Below, one piece after another: positions 51,484 to 60,601 of a DNA stretch of 64,000 nucleotides. The notes below the pieces were generated by a model. It was not told the origin of the DNA. It saw nothing but the letters and a program-made list of their open reading frames with translations, and ran no database searches. The position numbers and the translations under genes were made by a program. The DNA is taken from assembly GCF_900176635.1 (NCBI RefSeq), contig NZ_FXLN01000003.1, positions 496,001 to 560,000 on the forward strand, written 5' to 3'. This DNA comes from Clostridium merdae. GTDB taxonomy: Bacteria; Bacillota; Clostridia; Oscillospirales; Acutalibacteraceae. How positions within the stretch are numbered: position 1 is the stretch's first letter; each line of letters begins with the position of its first letter.

Positions 51484-52983
51484 ATGCCTCCCGATCCCGC
51501 GGGCATACTTTCCGGCGCTCCCATGCTATTAAGCGTGCAGAACGCCGAAGCCGTTAACCCAGACTCGAATCCGTTTGTTTCATTGTTGATTCTATTCCTG
51601 CTTATTTTAGTCAACGCATTTTTTGCTGCTTCTGAAATTGCTATTATCACACTCAATGATAATAAGATTCGGCGTATGGCGGAAGACGGCGATAAGAAAG
51701 CGGAAAAAATTCTAAGGCTGACGGAAAACTCCAGCCGGTTTCTTTCTACCATCCAAATTGGTGTAACGCTGTCCGGTTTCTTAACCTCCGCATCGGCATC
51801 GCAAAGCTTTGCCGCGATTTTAGCGGAAAAACTGAGTTTTCTGCCTATTTCTACTTCTCTGCTGAACGGTATTTCCACCGTACTTATCACAATTATTCTC
51901 TCTTATTTCTCTCTGGTTCTGGGCGAACTGGTGCCGAAAAAGATTGCCATGCAAAAAGCCGAGGAGCTCAGCTTTCGCTTTATTGGCATCTTAAGCGCCA
52001 CAGCATCCATTTTTAGTGTTTTTATCACTTTTCTTACGGTTTCCACCAACTTTGTGCTCAAGCTTTTGGGGCTCGACCCCAACTCCACAGAGGATACCGT
52101 TACGGAAGAAGAAATTCTAATGATGGTAGACGTTGGCGAAGAAAAGGGACTCATTGTTGGCAGTGCAAAGGACATGATTGAAAATATCTTTGATTTTGCA
52201 GATACCACAGTAGAAGAGATTATGACCCACCGTACCGATGTTGCCGCAATTGAAGACACCAGTAGCATCAGCGATGTAGTTGCACTGGCAATTGAAGAAG
52301 GGTATTCTCGTATTCCTGTTTTTCATGAGGATTTGGATACCATCCTTGGCATTATCTACGTGAAGGATTTACTCCAATACGTTGGCAGCGAAATCGATGG
52401 CGACGTAAAAATAACAGACCTGATGCGCCCCGCTTACTTTGTGCCGGAAACCAAACGCTGCACGCAGCTCTTTACGGAAATGACAGAGAAAAAAGTGCAG
52501 ATTGCCGTTATTGTTGACGAATACGGCGGCACCTCGGGTATCATCTCTCTGGAAGATTTGCTGGAAGCTATTGTAGGCAATATTCAAGATGAATTCGACG
52601 ATGAGGAAGAAGAAATCCGCCGCGTGAGCGACAATAGCTACACGGTGGAGGGCAGCACCTCAATCGATGAAATATCGGATCTGGTGGGTGTTGATTTGCC
52701 AGAAGGCGATTACGATACCATTGCGGGCTTGGTCGTTGAAAAGCTTGGCCGCATTCCTAAATTCGGCGAGCACCCTACCATTCACGTAAAAAACCTAACG
52801 TTAACTGTTCAGGAAGTGGAAGAAAACCGTATCGCCCGTTTACTGATTGTAAAAGACCTTACACTCCCCCCTCCGGGAGAAACCGGAGACAAAAAGGCTT
52901 TACCGCCAAAAGGGGATTCTAATTCTATAAAAGAGCACAGCCATCACCCGCATATCTCCTCTTTTATTGATACTGAACAATAA
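51484..52983 (+). CDS. CNNM/HlyC-CorC family membrane protein with CBS domains
   Basis: 499 aa. A DUF21 membrane domain with four hydrophobic segments starts near residue 30 (L-L-I-L-V-N-A-F-F-A-A-S-E-I-A-I), includes STIQIGVTLSGFLTSASAS and SLVLGELVPKKIAMQKAE; two CBS repeats lie at about 210-330 (VEEIMTHRTDV; PVFHEDLDTILGIIYVKDLL) with IVDEYGGTSGIISLEDLLEAIVG (as parts); a CorC_HlyC domain ends it. Such proteins move or sense Mg2+ or Co2+. I chose ATG 51484 because AAAGGGG is 8 nt upstream; the frame could begin at TTG 51466. Confidence 0.94.
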   Translation: MPPDPAGILSGAPMLLSVQNAEAVNPDSNPFVSLLILFLLILVNAFFAASEIAIITLNDNKIRRMAEDGDKKAEKILRLTENSSRFLSTIQIGVTLSGFLTSASASQSFAAILAEKLSFLPISTSLLNGISTVLITIILSYFSLVLGELVPKKIAMQKAEELSFRFIGILSATASIFSVFITFLTVSTNFVLKLLGLDPNSTEDTVTEEEILMMVDVGEEKGLIVGSAKDMIENIFDFADTTVEEIMTHRTDVAAIEDTSSISDVVALAIEEGYSRIPVFHEDLDTILGIIYVKDLLQYVGSEIDGDVKITDLMRPAYFVPETKRCTQLFTEMTEKKVQIAVIVDEYGGTSGIISLEDLLEAIVGNIQDEFDDEEEEIRRVSDNSYTVEGSTSIDEISDLVGVDLPEGDYDTIAGLVVEKLGRIPKFGEHPTIHVKNLTLTVQEVEENRIARLLIVKDLTLPPPGETGDKKALPPKGDSNSIKEHSHHPHISSFIDTEQ

Positions 52984-52990
52984 ACTACTT

Positions 52991-53021
52991 TGCCCCGCGC
53001 TATTCGGCGCGGGGCATTTTT
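52991..53021 (+). terminator. Terminator of the CNNM/CorC-type gene
   Basis: TGCCCCGCGC-TATTCG-GCGCGGGGCA followed by T5. Confidence 0.9.
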
Positions 53022-53035
53022 AGTTTCTATCCGTA

Positions 53036-53260
53036 TCAATCTTCTTTTGCAGTTTTAGAGAGATAACTCAACACAAACGCAACCAACGCGGAGATAGAAC
53101 AGAGAACACAAACTGGAGTTTGCAAGGAGCTCTTCGCCCAAATAGCCAGAGCACCATTCATGGTGATAACCGAAAAGAGCTGAATCGCAACCAAACATAT
53201 GGCGGATGCGATAGATAGAATTAAAAACAACAGAAATATATTATTGACGATATTTTTCAT
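53036..53260 (-). CDS. Small two- to three-segment membrane protein, partner of the TRAP-like permease
   Basis: 74 aa. Hydrophobic segments are at about residues 7-30 and 48-67. No family recognised. It begins 1 nt after the permease gene, so both are translated together. Small membrane subunits (DctQ) accompany TRAP large subunits but are normally twice as long with four helices, so this may be a reduced or unrelated partner. Confidence 0.65.
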   Translation of the reverse strand: MKNIVNNIFLLFLILSIASAICLVAIQLFSVITMNGALAIWAKSSLQTPVCVLCSISALVAFVLSYLSKTAKED

Positions 53261-53261
53261 G

Positions 53262-54632
53262 CTACATCAACCCCCCTATGATGGGTAAAATCCCCAATGC
53301 GACCAAAACGCCGACCAGAACAAGCGGAATTAAATAGTTGAAAATCAATGGCTTGAACATGACACTGACGTTTTCTACGCCTGCAATACTGCTGGAAATA
53401 AAAATGGGAGAGGACATTGGAGGGGAGCAGCCCTCGGTAGAAACAAACAGTAGGAACGCTACAACGGCAGTAACAGGGGGAACTCCCACAGCTACCATAG
53501 CAGTATAAGCTACCAAACCAAGGCTAACAGTAGTAGCAGTAGCATTTAGCGGACCAGCTACCAGTGCTACCACAAAACCAATGATAAGAATCATGGCAAA
53601 CTTGGGCAGATTTAAGTTACCCAAAATCTCACTCAGGCCATCACCAAAACCAATCAGCGTCAAAGCAGAGCTTCCAGTCAGAGCGAATAAAGAAACCGCA
53701 CCGCAAGAGCAAACAGTTTTAGAGGTGGAGGATAAGAGTGTTTTCCAGCCGTCCCAGGTTTTTGGCAATAGCTTTCGACCCAGAACTAAGCAAATGGACA
53801 TAATCAACACCGGAACCCAGATAATGATATTAATCGCGTTCACGGCTTTCGACCCAAAGGAAGCCTGATTCTTCAACATTTCACCAACGGGGCCAATAGT
53901 CAAAACCAGTGGTATAACAATGCCCAAGAACATTAGTAACGATGTACCGCCTTTTTTAACCGCAACGCTTAATTTTTCAGCGTTGCTGTCCATAGCAGGA
54001 ATCTTATGTTTCCATACATAGTAACGTACGACAAGCAAACGATAAACTAGAGCCCAAAACGCACCACACAGCAGGGGTACATACAAATCACCGTAGCTGA
54101 CCGCTTGCGCGATGGGGGCAAAACTCAGCATCAGAAACAAAGAAGATGCCGCAGGGCCACAGATTCCAAGATCAGCATTGCCCGTATTAATGGTGGCAGC
54201 TGTCTCCTTCGGCCATCCAGACTCCAGCATCCACGGAACAGTGATAGAACCCACAGTTGCAGAGTTGGCGCTGCTTGCACTTGCCACCATTCCAAATAAG
54301 CCGCTGGCGCAGGTGGAAGCATAAGCGGGGCCGCCGCGAACACGCCCTAATAATGAATTCAAAATGTTAACCAAATGGTTGATGATTCCTGTTTTCTGCA
54401 TAATAGAAGCCATTACCGTAAATAGAATAATAGCTGCCATTACATTTTCCTGTACCGCATCCGTAAAGCTGCTGGCCAGTGTCGCGGGAATCTGATTAAT
54501 TCCGTTGAAAGCACAGGCGATGATCATTCCTAAGAACATCGCCTCCGCGATAGTGCGTTTTAAACCGAGATACCAAAACATTACAAACAGAATATAGACC
54601 ACAAAGGCCCAAATTCCAATTCCAATACCCAT
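53262..54632 (-). CDS. TRAP-type transporter large permease-like protein
   Basis: 456 aa with 10-12 hydrophobic segments. The stretch G-M-V-A-S-A-S-S-A-N-S-A-T-V-G-S-I-T-V-P-W-M followed by a second half with L-N-A-T-A-T-T-V-S-L-G and E-G-C-S-P-P-M-S-S-P-I resembles the two inverted halves of DctM-type permeases (IT superfamily). No periplasmic-binding-protein gene (DctP) is nearby. It lies between the 2-hydroxyacid dehydrogenase and a 74-aa membrane protein, and probably imports the substrate or exports the product of that pathway. Confidence 0.75.
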   Translation of the reverse strand: MGIGIGIWAFVVYILFVMFWYLGLKRTIAEAMFLGMIIACAFNGINQIPATLASSFTDAVQENVMAAIILFTVMASIMQKTGIINHLVNILNSLLGRVRGGPAYASTCASGLFGMVASASSANSATVGSITVPWMLESGWPKETAATINTGNADLGICGPAASSLFLMLSFAPIAQAVSYGDLYVPLLCGAFWALVYRLLVVRYYVWKHKIPAMDSNAEKLSVAVKKGGTSLLMFLGIVIPLVLTIGPVGEMLKNQASFGSKAVNAINIIIWVPVLIMSICLVLGRKLLPKTWDGWKTLLSSTSKTVCSCGAVSLFALTGSSALTLIGFGDGLSEILGNLNLPKFAMILIIGFVVALVAGPLNATATTVSLGLVAYTAMVAVGVPPVTAVVAFLLFVSTEGCSPPMSSPIFISSSIAGVENVSVMFKPLIFNYLIPLVLVGVLVALGILPIIGGLM

Positions 54633-54652
54633 AGATCAACCCTCCTCTTAAA

Positions 54653-55624
54653 CTATTTCTTCTCAGAAGCAGAAAGCCACTCAGCGTTAACAACGTCACG
54701 CATTGTCCCTGTTTCTGCTAAAGATGTAATTTTATCGGCGATATAAGGAATCATCGCATCGACCAAATCAGCCGTAGTTCCGCCAACGTGAGGTGTTATA
54801 ATCACATTAGCGCATTGCAACAACTGAGCTGTCGTTTCGGAATCTTCCTCCTCCACGCAATCCAGGCCCGCTCCGGCCAATTTGCCCTCGTTCAGAGCCT
54901 TTACCAAAGCAGCTTCGTCGATTAAACCGCCTCTGGCGGTATTCAGCAAACATGCTGACGGTTTCATCGCGGCAAGCTGTTCTGCGCCAATGATGTGGCG
55001 GGTGCTGTCCAGCAGGGGAACGTGAAGAGATATCAAATCTGAAGTAGACAGGAGCTCTTCCAGAGAAACAAAAGTCATATTGTTTTGCTTCTCCACTTCC
55101 TCCGGTAGGCGAAACGCATCGTAATATTGAACACTAGCACCCAGTGCCTGTGCCAATGCAGCTACACGGCGGCCAATATTTCCTCCGCCAATGAGCCCCA
55201 CCTTTTTGTAATTAAGGGAGATGGAAGAGTCTGCAAACACTCCTCTGTCCCAGTTTCCAGCCTGCACATTACGGCTGTAACCCATTATTTTGCGGTTTAG
55301 CAGAATCATCAGGCCTAAGGCCAGTTCCGCTACGGCATAGGCATTGACGCCGGGCGTGTTTGCTACCATAACGCCGTGTTTCCCCGCTGCTTCAATATCT
55401 ACCGAATCGTATCCGGCTCCCCAGCGAATTACCGCTTTTAGGTTTGGATTATTTGCGATGACAGCCTCTGGAGTTTTCAAAATACGAACGATAATGCACT
55501 CCGCGTCTGTCATAGTGTTATAATCATCCTGCGACAAAATCTGAGTCACGCGATGCTCCGGAAGGAGCGACTGAAAACGCTCCAAAGTTCCGGTGGAGTA
55601 AGGGCCTGCAAGTATCACATTCAT
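54653..55624 (-). CDS. 2-hydroxyacid dehydrogenase, phosphoglycerate-dehydrogenase-like
   Basis: 323 aa D-isomer-specific enzyme. NAD motif VGLIGGGNIGRRVAALAQ near residue 140, catalytic Arg in NTARGGLIDEAAL, Glu in DCVEEEDSE and His in ITPHVGGTTADLVD. There is no ACT domain, unlike SerA at 12573. The start overlaps the aldolase stop by 4 nt. It should oxidise a hydroxy acid or reduce a keto acid passed to or from the aldolase; the substrate is unknown. Confidence 0.88.
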   Translation of the reverse strand: MNVILAGPYSTGTLERFQSLLPEHRVTQILSQDDYNTMTDAECIIVRILKTPEAVIANNPNLKAVIRWGAGYDSVDIEAAGKHGVMVANTPGVNAYAVAELALGLMILLNRKIMGYSRNVQAGNWDRGVFADSSISLNYKKVGLIGGGNIGRRVAALAQALGASVQYYDAFRLPEEVEKQNNMTFVSLEELLSTSDLISLHVPLLDSTRHIIGAEQLAAMKPSACLLNTARGGLIDEAALVKALNEGKLAGAGLDCVEEEDSETTAQLLQCANVIITPHVGGTTADLVDAMIPYIADKITSLAETGTMRDVVNAEWLSASEKK

Positions 55625-56628
55625 GCTTTTTCCCCTTTCGCCTGAATGCGGGCAGCGGTTTCACGCATCAATTCCTCACTGGGATTTTTGCGATCGATGA
55701 TAGAGGTTTCCACAATCAGCGGATACAACCCTACGTTGCATTCACCAGCAACCTTACGGAAGAGAGGCATAAAAGTAGAGTGAGCGCCACTATAACCCAA
55801 AATCAAATCTTTAGGTTTGATGGGGGTATGATATCCCTCTTTCTCCATTGCAGGGATCAACTCGCGATCTTCAAAATCCAGAAGCTGGTACAGATCAACT
55901 TCCTGTGCGGCACCTTTCATCTGCATTAATGCAACAGCAATCTCAGTCGGAAGATTTCCTGCGCTGCGAGCCATGCCCAACAGACCACAATCCAGCACAT
56001 CAACACCATTTTCAAAAGCAGCCAAGGCGTTGGCCGTGCTCAATCCCAAATTATTGTGGCAATGGAAGCCAACCGGAATTTTAATGCGTTCTTTCAAAGC
56101 TTTCACATAAAGTCCAGAATCCTGTGGCAGCATAGTTCCAGCCGAATCCATAATGGTAATTTCATCTAAGCCGTGTGCCTCCAGACCGGCAGCCTCTTCG
56201 GCCAACTCTTCCGGGGTAAGAAGATAAGCTTTCATCAAAGAGTACCTTGCGGTAATACCATGCTTTTTTACATCCTCAATTACGTGGTAGGCTTTGGCTC
56301 CGTCGCCAGCATCCATACCAATTCGTAAAAAGGAACATCCCTTGTCTGCCGCCATTGCCACATTTTCCGGCTCATAGCGCTTGGCATTTAAAAACATGCC
56401 GATGTCTGCTTGTGACAGGTAAGGTTGGATTAAATCCAGATAGGCAGCATCGCTAATGGGAGCAGGGCTCCCCTTTTCTGTTGCTCCAAGTCCCTTAGCA
56501 TTTCCCATCTCAATAATGTGAATGTTACTGCGGATTAGACCCTCAATCATTAATTTAGTCAGTTCCGGGGAAAACCCGTTTCCGACAACATTCGCGCCGT
56601 CACGCAGCGTACAGTCCATAATTTTCAC
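55621..56628 (-). CDS. HMGL/DRE-TIM-type aldolase, 4-hydroxy-2-oxovalerate aldolase-like
   Basis: 335 aa. KIMDCTLRDGANVVGNGF is the metal-binding start, GIHIIEMG-like I-I-E-M-G-N follows, ITIMDSAGTMLP and GFHCHNNLGLSTANAL carry the later metal ligands and D-C-G-L-L-G-M-A-R-S-A-G-N gives the glycine-rich loop. Such enzymes split 4-hydroxy-2-oxo acids to pyruvate and an aldehyde. No acylating aldehyde dehydrogenase (DmpF) follows, so it is not a standard meta-cleavage pathway. I chose GTG 56628 behind AGGAGT at 6 nt; a TTG 56643 would include the ribosome site itself. Confidence 0.85.
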   Translation of the reverse strand: MKIMDCTLRDGANVVGNGFSPELTKLMIEGLIRSNIHIIEMGNAKGLGATEKGSPAPISDAAYLDLIQPYLSQADIGMFLNAKRYEPENVAMAADKGCSFLRIGMDAGDGAKAYHVIEDVKKHGITARYSLMKAYLLTPEELAEEAAGLEAHGLDEITIMDSAGTMLPQDSGLYVKALKERIKIPVGFHCHNNLGLSTANALAAFENGVDVLDCGLLGMARSAGNLPTEIAVALMQMKGAAQEVDLYQLLDFEDRELIPAMEKEGYHTPIKPKDLILGYSGAHSTFMPLFRKVAGECNVGLYPLIVETSIIDRKNPSEELMRETAARIQAKGEKA

Positions 56629-56765
56629 AAAATCACTCCTCAATCAATTGAATTGATGTATTTTTTCGATATAATTAACATACTAGAAATTGCAGCAGAA
56701 GTGAAACACAAGTCTTTTTTGATTATCACAAAGAATTTTTGTGACTTTAAAGAAAATTCTGCATT

Positions 56766-56794
56766 TTGACAAATAAGAGGAAGTCGAGTATGCT
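56766..56794 (+). promoter_or_regulatory. Promoter of the LysR-type gene
   Basis: TTGACA (56766-56771), 17 bp, TATGCT (56789-56794). The divergent operon promoter must lie between 56640 and 56740, in AT-rich DNA that would also hold the LysR sites; I could not fix them. Confidence 0.7.
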
Positions 56795-56843
56795 GTTTTA
56801 AAGGGGTGACGGCAAAGTGCAAATCATTTAAGGAGGAAAAATT

Positions 56844-57815
56844 ATGGACACCACCAGTCTTTATTATTTTACAGAGGCGGCAAAAGACCTTAACTTCACA
56901 CAAACAGCAAATCGTTTGTTTGTGTCTCAGCAAAATTTGAGCAATCACATTGCAAGGCTGGAAATTCTTTTGGAGTGCAAGCTTTTTCAGCGAAAACCCA
57001 AGTTGGCTCTTACATATGAAGGGGAGCTTTTCCTCTCTTATGCCAAAGAAGTGGTCGCATCAGAAAGCAATATTGTAACAGTATTAAAGTCAATTCAAAA
57101 TGAAGAGACGGGCGAATTGCGCATTGGAATGACAACACCCCGCGCGAGCATCATCATTCCAGAAATTATGGAGCAGTTTATCGAAGCCCACCCGGGTGTC
57201 CATATCAAGTTGTTTGACCAGCCCTCCTATCAGCTGGAGAAAATGCTCATTGATAATAAATTGGATTTTTGCATTGGAGTAATTTACTCAGAATACCCAG
57301 AGCTTCAATCAACGCATCTGCTAACAGATAAGGTTTATCTGTGCGTCTCTGACGTGCTACTGCGCAGCTGCTATGGCGAACAAGCAAACGAATTGCGAAT
57401 GCAGGCGGAGCACGGTGCAAATATTGCCGATTTTTCCCGCCTTCCTGTGGTCATGCCTACAAGCAGTATTCCATTAAGCCGTGCGATTCTCTCCTGCTAT
57501 GAAGAGTCCGGCAGCCAGCCTAATATCTTGCTGACTACTACCTACCCTCAGTTCTTTCACTCGCTCTACTTTAGTGGGATTGCCGCAGCCTTTTTGACGG
57601 AAATGATTCTGGACGATACCCTGCGCTACCAGCAGGAGGGAACCGAAAAGTTCCACACCTTTCCCCTGCTACTAAACGGGGACTTTTTATACCGGGACAT
57701 TACACTTACCATCAACTGTCGCCGGTACTTGTCCAAACCGGCCAAGCATTTTATATCTTTAACACAAAATATGTTTTCCTCTATTTCACAAAAAAGAAGG
57801 ACCGATAATAACTAA
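56844..57815 (+). CDS. LysR-family transcriptional regulator
   Basis: 323 aa. The N-terminal helix-turn-helix YYFTEAAKDLNFTQTANRLF with SQQNLSNHIARLE is classic; the effector domain begins GELRIGMTTPRASIIIP and covers the periplasmic-binding-like fold. It is divergent from the aldolase-dehydrogenase-permease operon and is almost certainly its activator, responding to a pathway compound. The ATG follows AAGGAGGAAAA. Confidence 0.94.
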   Translation: MDTTSLYYFTEAAKDLNFTQTANRLFVSQQNLSNHIARLEILLECKLFQRKPKLALTYEGELFLSYAKEVVASESNIVTVLKSIQNEETGELRIGMTTPRASIIIPEIMEQFIEAHPGVHIKLFDQPSYQLEKMLIDNKLDFCIGVIYSEYPELQSTHLLTDKVYLCVSDVLLRSCYGEQANELRMQAEHGANIADFSRLPVVMPTSSIPLSRAILSCYEESGSQPNILLTTTYPQFFHSLYFSGIAAAFLTEMILDDTLRYQQEGTEKFHTFPLLLNGDFLYRDITLTINCRRYLSKPAKHFISLTQNMFSSISQKRRTDNN

Positions 57816-57868
57816 TCATGGCTGCCAGCAAGAAAATTCACAGCAGCCCCATAGCTTTATATCAATTT

Positions 57869-57907
57869 GCGCTTTGAATGCCATAAAGGCAGTACAAAGC
57901 GCTTTTT
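57869..57907 (+). terminator. Terminator of the LysR-type gene
   Basis: GCGCTTTG and CAAAGCGC with inner TGCC/GGCA, followed by T5. Confidence 0.85.
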
Positions 57908-57942
57908 ATTTCTATCACTTTTTTCCATTTAACTAACAGCAC

Positions 57943-57971
57943 TTGACAATTCATCTACTATGTAATACAAT
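57943..57971 (+). promoter_or_regulatory. Promoter of the padR-like operon
   Basis: TTGACA (57943-57948), 17 bp, TACAAT (57966-57971). A TGTA-A-TACA dyad overlaps the -10 and further TGTA/TACA halves follow to 57992, a likely site for the PadR protein encoded next. Confidence 0.65.
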
Positions 57972-58022
57972 GTAGTTGCTACTTTGCATTACAAGATAGA
58001 TAAGTCAGGAGGGAGCACCCGC

Positions 58023-58367
58023 ATGATACCATCACAAATGCTGAAGGGTACGCTAGAGGGCTGTATTCTAAAAATTATAAGCCGGCGGCAAACCTACGGC
58101 TATGAAATATCGCAGGAGCTGCAACAATATGGATTTACCGACATTTCGGAGGGAACCATCTACCCACTTCTCCTGCGACTCGAAAAAAGTGGACTTATCA
58201 CCGCAGAATACCGAGAGTCTACACTTGGCCCCCGCCGCAAATACTTTTCTTTATCCACAGAGGGTCAAGACGAGCTTAACGGATTTTACACAAACTGGAA
58301 AGAACTCGAGACGGCAGTAAATAACCTATTTCTGCATGGAGGGAATCAAAATGAATTTGAAATCTAA
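58023..58367 (+). CDS. PadR-family transcriptional regulator
   Basis: 114 aa. MLKGTLEGCILKIISRRQTYGYEIS (as parts) and GTIYPLLLRLEKSGLI are the PadR winged helix, GPRRKYFSLSTEG forms the wing, and a C-terminal helix for dimerisation follows. I set the start at ATG 58023; a GGAGGGAGC lies 10 nt upstream. The membrane-protein gene starts 17 nt before its stop. Autoregulation is likely. Confidence 0.92.
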   Translation: MIPSQMLKGTLEGCILKIISRRQTYGYEISQELQQYGFTDISEGTIYPLLLRLEKSGLITAEYRESTLGPRRKYFSLSTEGQDELNGFYTNWKELETAVNNLFLHGGNQNEFEI

Positions 58368-59028
58368 GCAGCTCAACCGCAGTAACAACAAACTTGATAA
58401 AAATTTATTTCCAGAATACGTTCCGGTAATGGTAGATATGGTCTGTTACCTACGTGCATCCCACTTATCGGAATATCATCAAGAGATTGTTCGGCAGGAT
58501 TTGCTAGAGATGCTTCTCTCCGCACAAGAACGTGGCGACTCCATTGAATCGGTTATCGGTAACGATTATAAGACCTTCTGCGACGAGATTATCGCCAGCT
58601 TACCTGCGAGAACCGTTCCACAGCGGATATGCGGGGCACTCAGCACCTTTTTTCAATGTGCGGCAATTTTAAGTGTGATTGGTGTTCTATTTTCCAAGGA
58701 TACCTACCGTATTATCCGTACCGCCTTTACCAATCAGCCTGTCGATTTTCTTATTTCTGTACCGATTAGCAGTGTGATTTCCTTTGCCTTGATTATTGCT
58801 TTTTCTGCTTTTATTGTTCAATCTATATGTAAAACCGTCTTTCAGACAGAAAAAAAGAGACTCGGTTTTGGAAAGGCATTTTTAATTGGTGTCGGAATTA
58901 TGGCATTCTTCTTGCTCATCGCATGGTATGGGCAGGCAATTGCATTTACAGTATCTATTTGGTCAGCCTGTATTGCAATCCTTGTTATGTTCGCGCTGTA
59001 CCTTTTTTTTGAACGATTTGAGGGATAA
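58351..59028 (+). CDS. DUF1129/DUF1048-like membrane protein paired with PadR
   Basis: 225 aa. A soluble helical part (residues 1-95) with a negatively charged surface is followed by four hydrophobic segments at about 100-120, 140-163, 178-196 and 200-222. Proteins with this plan commonly sit behind PadR genes in Firmicutes. The ATG 58351 has GGAGGGAATC. Role unknown, possibly in envelope-stress sensing. Confidence 0.75.
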   Translation: MNLKSKQLNRSNNKLDKNLFPEYVPVMVDMVCYLRASHLSEYHQEIVRQDLLEMLLSAQERGDSIESVIGNDYKTFCDEIIASLPARTVPQRICGALSTFFQCAAILSVIGVLFSKDTYRIIRTAFTNQPVDFLISVPISSVISFALIIAFSAFIVQSICKTVFQTEKKRLGFGKAFLIGVGIMAFFLLIAWYGQAIAFTVSIWSACIAILVMFALYLFFERFEG

Positions 59029-59034
59029 AAAATA

Positions 59035-59069
59035 CGCCGAAACAAGTTTTACACTTGTTTCGGCGTTTC
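59035..59069 (+). terminator. Terminator of the padR-like operon
   Basis: CGCCGAAACAAG and CTTGTTTCGGCG around TTTTACA, with T-rich sequence after it. Confidence 0.85.
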
Positions 59070-59092
59070 GTTTATTATAATTAAATAAAAAC

Positions 59093-60481
59093 TCAAGAAG
59101 TAAAGAAACTCTGGTTGCGGGCGGCAACACCATTTTGTTTAACTCCGGCTGTCACCATAACCCGTATGGAGGAATGCACGCCGCGCACGGTAGAACTTAC
59201 CGTTGTGGGGTCCGCACTTGCTCTCAGTGCGGTAATACGATAATACACATCCACCTGTCCGTCACTTCTTGCCACACGGCGAAGCTCCTTAACCGATGCA
59301 ATATGAGCACGGCTGGAAGTCGTTTTCACTTCATCCGCAGAGGCTCCCGAAAGAGTCACCTTATAGTCATAAATATTACCCGGTGCAAACTGGTAGCTTA
59401 CCGTGTCTATCATGACCCAGCCACGGTTTGACGGTGTAGGCGTTGGTGTAGAACCCGTTGTAACGGTTAAGGTATAGCTCGTAGTTGTTCCGTTTGAAGA
59501 TTTCACAGTGAATACGGAGGTACCGGCTGAAATCCCCTGCACTTGGTATTGTGTTCCACCATTCACTGCTGTACCCGAACCCAATACTTGCGCCACACTG
59601 GGGTTACCAGAGGTCACGGTGAAGGTACCGGAGGTTGGTCTTTGAATGAAAATAGAAGCCGTGCCCCCTATACCAACAGTACCGGTGTAGCTGCTAAGCT
59701 GAACCGAATCTGTTGTACCAGAGCTGGAATTATTATTGCTATTCGGGTTTGAAAGCCCTAAGTTTGTGGGCGTAAATACATAAGAACCACCAGTAGTCAC
59801 ACTGATTTTAAACTCATCATCGTCATTTAATTTGTACCGAGAACCGGTCACATAAGAAAGCTTCGAGCCAGAAAGCTTATACAAATAGAATGAGTTTTTC
59901 TGGGCATTATCCAAATCGTAAAATACGGGGTAAGTTAGCTTTGTGTCATCCCCCTTATCCACCGGAAGAATAAGCGAAGTGTTCTTCGGCAGCTCACTTG
60001 TGTACTTCATCTGCAAAACGGCGCTGTTTACCGTAATGGGGTCAGATAGTGTAATAGTTGAAACCGAAGTCATTTTCAGCGCCAAATTAATATCGGCAGC
60101 TTTATCCATTTTACCGTTGGTAAATTCCCAAGCATATTCCTTGTCTCCGCCTTTGGAGTATATCTCAAAGGTAGCTTTTTTGCCGCTCTTTTCAATCGCC
60201 TGCAACGTGGATTTCGGCACCGTAATGGTACTAATATCCTGTACGGCCTTTGAGGTTGCGGACTCAAAGTTCAATTGTACCGTTACATTTTTTTTATCAT
60301 TGGTCAGAATGTATTCAATTTCAGATAGCTTTGCAGCATCAAATTTAAAGCTGGTACCAGTAATATCTATGTCAACCGTTTGGTCGCTCGACGCAGCTGC
60401 AACTGTTTGTAGAGGCACCGCTGTCCATAACAGACCCATAGACAGCACCATCGCCATCCATTTTTTTCCTAATTTTCTCAT
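59093..60481 (-). CDS. Secreted protein with Ig-like domain
   Basis: 462 aa exported protein. A signal peptide is clear at residues 1-30 (MRKLGKKWMAMVLSM, hydrophobic core, TVAAASS). Residues 35-245 are beta-rich without known motif; a Ser/Asn linker follows; residues about 255-350 (VGIGGTASIFIQRPTSGTF, then SGNPSVAQVLGSG and GTSVFTVKSSNGTTTSYTL as separate strands) resemble a bacterial Ig-like BIG2 domain; a Thr-Pro linker leads to a C-terminal beta domain of about 85 residues. No sortase motif or SLH repeat. I chose ATG 60481 behind GGAGGAACG. Likely adhesion or cell-surface function. Confidence 0.75.
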   Translation of the reverse strand: MRKLGKKWMAMVLSMGLLWTAVPLQTVAAASSDQTVDIDITGTSFKFDAAKLSEIEYILTNDKKNVTVQLNFESATSKAVQDISTITVPKSTLQAIEKSGKKATFEIYSKGGDKEYAWEFTNGKMDKAADINLALKMTSVSTITLSDPITVNSAVLQMKYTSELPKNTSLILPVDKGDDTKLTYPVFYDLDNAQKNSFYLYKLSGSKLSYVTGSRYKLNDDDEFKISVTTGGSYVFTPTNLGLSNPNSNNNSSSGTTDSVQLSSYTGTVGIGGTASIFIQRPTSGTFTVTSGNPSVAQVLGSGTAVNGGTQYQVQGISAGTSVFTVKSSNGTTTSYTLTVTTGSTPTPTPSNRGWVMIDTVSYQFAPGNIYDYKVTLSGASADEVKTTSSRAHIASVKELRRVARSDGQVDVYYRITALRASADPTTVSSTVRGVHSSIRVMVTAGVKQNGVAARNQSFFTS

Positions 60482-60572
60482 CGGCTTTCGTTCCTCCTGC
60501 ATTCTGCTCGAACAATCGAGCCGTTTTACTGTAGGTTGCCTAATTATCACAATTTCCCTTTATTTCCCTTTC

Positions 60573-60601
60573 ATTATATATAAAATCTAACTATGCGTCA
60601 A
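60573..60601 (-). promoter_or_regulatory. Promoter of the secreted Ig-like protein gene
   Basis: Minus-strand TTGACG (60596-60601), 17 bp, TATAAT (60573-60578), 92 bp before the start. Confidence 0.75.
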
